In this document: in pieces, positions 7,701 to 10,009 of the stretch | How the letters are laid out: each line of letters opens with the position of its first letter | How positions within the stretch are numbered: the first letter of the stretch is position 1 | Assembly (NCBI GenBank): GCA_902803625.1 | Contig: CADCQV010000349.1 | Span: 1-10,009, forward strand | DNA: 10,009 bases | DNA from: an uncultured Lachnospiraceae bacterium | GTDB taxonomy: Bacteria; Bacillota; Clostridia; Lachnospirales; Lachnospiraceae | Direction of reading: 5' to 3' | Translations under genes and position numbers: made by a program | Notes under the pieces: model-generated | What the model was told of the DNA's origin: nothing | The model's database searches: none | The model's input: only the letters and a program-made list of their open reading frames with translations

Positions 7701-8425
7701 ATATTGTCCATTATCATCCACTCCGGCTTCTGTCCTGATTCCCTGAAGGCCTCTATGACATCGAGTCTCTTTATGATACGTGCCATCTTCTGGCCGCTGG
7801 CACCCTTAAGCTCTTCCTTAAGCTCCTCGGATTCCTTGTCGAGATCCACCTTCTGCAGAAGCTCCTTTGCGGCCTCGGCTCCCATTCCTGCACGGAAGCC
7901 CTTTGAGCCGTACTTCTCCACGGCATCGGCGTACTCCTTTGCGGAAAGGATCTGCTTAAATTCAAGATCTGTCTCCTTGGGGTCCAGAACTATATATGAT
8001 GCAAAGTAAAGCACTTTCTCCAGAACTCTCGGTGAAAGATCCAGCATCAGTCCCATACGGCTGGGTATGCCCTTGAAATACCAGATATGGGAAACGGGAG
8101 CGGCAAGCTCTATATGTCCCATTCTCTCACGGCGGACTGAGGATTTGGTCACTTCTACTCCGCAGCGGTCACAGATGATGCCCTTATAACGGATCTTCTT
8201 ATATTTTCCGCAATGGCATTCCCAGTCCTTGGTGGGTCCGAATATCTTCTCACAGAAGAGACCGTCCTTTTCGGGCTTTAATGTTCTGTAGTTTATGGTT
8301 TCAGGCTTGGTAACCTCTCCGTGGGACCACTCAAGTATCTTCTCCGGTGAAGCAAGACCGATCTTTATCGCATCAAAGCTCAGCGGGCGGTATGTATTTG
8401 ACTGCCTGTTATTATATTCCGGCAT
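4754..8425 (-). CDS. rpoC: DNA-directed RNA polymerase subunit beta' (complete)
   Basis: The clamp and active-site subunit of RNA polymerase, 1223 residues and intact, close to other Firmicutes (about 1200). The zinc-binding domain has Cys70, Cys72, Cys85 and Cys88, in the same numbering as E. coli. The catalytic magnesium loop NADFDGD spans 458-464, with Asp460, Asp462 and Asp464. The switch-2 region [20 protein letters not shown] is at 336-355, and [15 protein letters not shown] at 425-439. The second zinc site uses Cys890, Cys897 and Cys900 with Cys806 or Cys807. The trigger-loop segment TMRTFHTGG (933-941) is present and runs directly into [19 protein letters not shown], so the large insertion found there in E. 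coli is absent. The last 30 or so residues form a strongly acidic tail. The ATG at 8425 follows AAGGAG by 6 bases. It lies 89 bases after rpoB and is probably co-transcribed with it. No terminator follows the TGA; the MBOAT gene begins 24 bases on. Confidence 0.99.
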   Translation of the reverse strand: [1223 protein letters not shown]

Positions 8426-8469
8426 TTATAACTCCTTCCATAAAATCAGCGTATCAGTAATTGTTACCA

Positions 8470-8498
8470 CCCCTCCTTAGCTTCGCTTAGAGGAGGGG
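8470..8498 (-). other. Strong hairpin in the rpoB-rpoC spacer
   Basis: An 8-bp inverted repeat, CCCCTCCT (8470-8477) with AGGAGGGG (8491-8498), encloses an inner AGC/GCT stem (8479-8481 and 8485-8487) closing a three-base loop. On the transcript the tip reads AGCGAAGCU, a stable GAA-capped mini-hairpin. No U-run follows, so it is not a standard terminator. On the transcript the flank before it also contains GACUCAGUC (a near-perfect small palindrome) and GGAGAAAUCC (a GNRA-capped mini-stem). The 3' arm carries AGGAGG but no start codon at a useful distance. It may be an mRNA processing or stability element, or a small dispersed palindromic repeat; the window alone cannot decide. Confidence 0.6.
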
Positions 8499-8514
8499 GA
8501 TTTCTCCGACTGAG

Positions 8515-10009
8515 TCAAAACTGGTCAACAGGATCTTCGTTTCCGTCAAAGCTCTCATCGAAATCGGGCTCTTCCACGACTTCCTCATCCTCAACAGTCT
8601 CCAGCTCTCCCTCTTCATTGAATTCCTGGGTCTGGAAACCGTGGCTTGCGTAATTCTCCTGCTGCCTGATATCACGGTCGTCGTTGAAAATGGCTCTCAT
8701 ATCCGTTTCGCCATAGTCAACATTCTCGCCGATCTCAACCTCTGTTCCGTCTTCCTTCAGCACACTGACATCAAGTCCCAGTGACTGCATCTCCTTAAGG
8801 AGCACCTTGAAGGACTCGGGAACGCTGGGCTCGGGTATGTTCTCACCCTTTATGATGGCTTCATAGGTCTTTACACGTCCTATGACATCATCGGACTTTA
8901 CGGTAAGCACTTCCTGAAGGGTATAGGCTGCACCGTATGCCTCCAGTGCCCACACTTCCATTTCCCCGAATCTCTGTCCGCCGAACTGGGCTTTTCCACC
9001 CAGAGGCTGCTGTGTGACAAGAGAATACGGTCCGGTGGAACGGGCATGTATCTTGTCATCTACCAGATGGTGAAGCTTCAGGTAATGCATATGACCTATC
9101 GTAACAGGTGAATCAAAGAATTCTCCCGTACGTCCGTCACGAAGTCTCACCTTGCCGTCGCGGCTGATACGGACTCCCTTCCATACCTCCCTGTGATCCC
9201 TGTGCTCGGACAGATATCCGAGAACCTCGGGAAGCAAAACATCCTTATATTTCTTTTCAAAATCCTCCCACTCCGTATTTACGTAGTCGTCGGCAAGCTC
9301 CAGCATGTCTTCTATATCAATCTCGTTCGCACCGTCAAATACGGGCACGGAGATATTGAAGCCCAGAGCCATTGCGGCCAGTGAAAGGTGTATCTCAAGA
9401 ACCTGTCCGATATTCATTCGTGAAGGAACACCGAGGGGGTTCAGCACTATGTCAAGAGGTCTGCCGTTTGGAAGGTAGGGCATATCCTCAACGGGAAGCA
9501 CACGGGAAACAACACCCTTGTTGCCGTGACGTCCGGACATCTTGTCGCCCACCTGTATCTTTCTCTTCTGTGCTATGTAAATACGGACTGCCTGGTTTAC
9601 GCCGGGTGAAAGCTCATCGCCGTTCTCCCTCTTGAATACCCTGGCATCCACAACTATACCGAATTCTCCGTGAGGAACCTTTAGGGATGTATCCCTGACC
9701 TCATGTGCCTTTTCACCGAAGATCGCACGGAGCAGCCTTTCTTCGGCAGTGAGCTCTGTCTCTCCCTTGGGAGTAACCTTACCCACAAGGATATCTCCGG
9801 CACGGACCTCGGCACCTATGCGGATGATACCCCTTTCATCAAGGTCCTGCAGGGCATCTTCACCGACACCGGGAATATCCCTGGTGATCTCCTCGGGTCC
9901 CAGCTTTGTTTCACGGGCCTCCGACTCGTATTCCTCGATATGGATCGATGTGTAAACATCCTGCTGTACCAGTCTCTCCGAAAGCAGCACGGCATCCTCG
10001 TAATTGTAG
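8515..10009 (-). CDS. rpoB: DNA-directed RNA polymerase subunit beta, C-terminal portion (5' end outside the window)
   Basis: The beta subunit, which forms the other pincer of RNA polymerase. The open frame runs off the right edge: the first visible residues are YNYEDAVLLSERLVQQDVYTS, the middle of the protein, so the GTG at 9990 is an internal Val codon and not a start. About 497 residues are visible, well under half of a normal beta subunit. Landmarks are KRKIQVGDKMSGRHGNKG, holding the two active-site lysines that correspond to E. coli Lys1065 and Lys1073; NGRPLDIVLNPLGVPSRMN; and the near-invariant GGKAQFGGQRFGEMEVWALE with AYGAAYTLQEVLTVKSDDVIGR. The C-terminus then becomes very acidic (ELETVEDEEVVEEPDFDESF) and ends DPVDQF. 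The rifampicin-binding region is not in the window, so resistance cannot be judged. It is upstream of rpoC in the same direction, separated by 89 bases with a hairpin. Confidence 0.99.
   Translation of the reverse strand, partial: YNYEDAVLLSERLVQQDVYTSIHIEEYESEARETKLGPEEITRDIPGVGEDALQDLDERGIIRIGAEVRAGDILVGKVTPKGETELTAEERLLRAIFGEKAHEVRDTSLKVPHGEFGIVVDARVFKRENGDELSPGVNQAVRIYIAQKRKIQVGDKMSGRHGNKGVVSRVLPVEDMPYLPNGRPLDIVLNPLGVPSRMNIGQVLEIHLSLAAMALGFNISVPVFDGANEIDIEDMLELADDYVNTEWEDFEKKYKDVLLPEVLGYLSEHRDHREVWKGVRISRDGKVRLRDGRTGEFFDSPVTIGHMHYLKLHHLVDDKIHARSTGPYSLVTQQPLGGKAQFGGQRFGEMEVWALEAYGAAYTLQEVLTVKSDDVIGRVKTYEAIIKGENIPEPSVPESFKVLLKEMQSLGLDVSVLKEDGTEVEIGENVDYGETDMRAIFNDDRDIRQQENYASHGFQTQEFNEEGELETVEDEEVVEEPDFDESFDGNEDPVDQF

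Noticed and set aside
8470..8498. The rpoB-rpoC hairpin as an intrinsic terminator
   Set aside because: There is no U-run after the stem on the transcript, and rpoC follows in the same operon.
9988..9990. GTG as a possible rpoB start
   Set aside because: The frame stays open to the right edge and encodes conserved rpoB residues (YNYEDA) before it; it is an internal Val codon.

Overview
This window is part of a chromosome from a low-to-moderate GC Gram-positive bacterium. A clostridial relative, perhaps of the Lachnospiraceae, is the best guess. The evidence is a Firmicutes-type RNA polymerase beta' (1223 residues, no large E. coli-type SI3 insertion), strong AGGAGG-like ribosome-binding sites, and a surface-polysaccharide gene set of the kind common in gut clostridia. 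The family assignment is inference, not proof. All six genes lie on the minus strand, so the transcription order runs from right to left.

Right part (10009 down to 4754): the 3' portion of rpoB, then a complete rpoC. These encode the beta and beta' subunits of RNA polymerase. The 89-base spacer between them holds a strong hairpin with no U-tract, placed just upstream of the rpoC ribosome-binding site.

Left part (4729 down to 1): a surface-glycan module. It starts only 24 bases after the rpoC stop, with no visible terminator. It comprises an AlgI/DltB-type MBOAT membrane O-acyltransferase, a membrane-anchored SGNH-like partner, a family 2 glycosyltransferase with a TPR-like C-terminal half, and, after a 130-base spacer carrying a good sigma-A-type promoter, a TTG-initiated dTDP-glucose 4,6-dehydratase (rfbB/rmlB) cut off by the left window edge.

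Together the four left-hand genes look like part of a pathway for an O-acylated, probably deoxyhexose (for example rhamnose)-containing cell-surface glycan. RmlB makes the nucleotide-sugar precursor, the glycosyltransferase transfers sugar to an unknown acceptor, and the MBOAT/SGNH pair moves acyl groups onto exported polymer. The placement directly behind rpoBC, where many Firmicutes carry the rpsL-rpsG-fusA-tuf block, is the most unusual feature. I see no CRISPR array, tRNA, rRNA, phage gene, transposase or recognisable novel defence system. The only stretches without a gene are short spacers of 24 to 130 bases.
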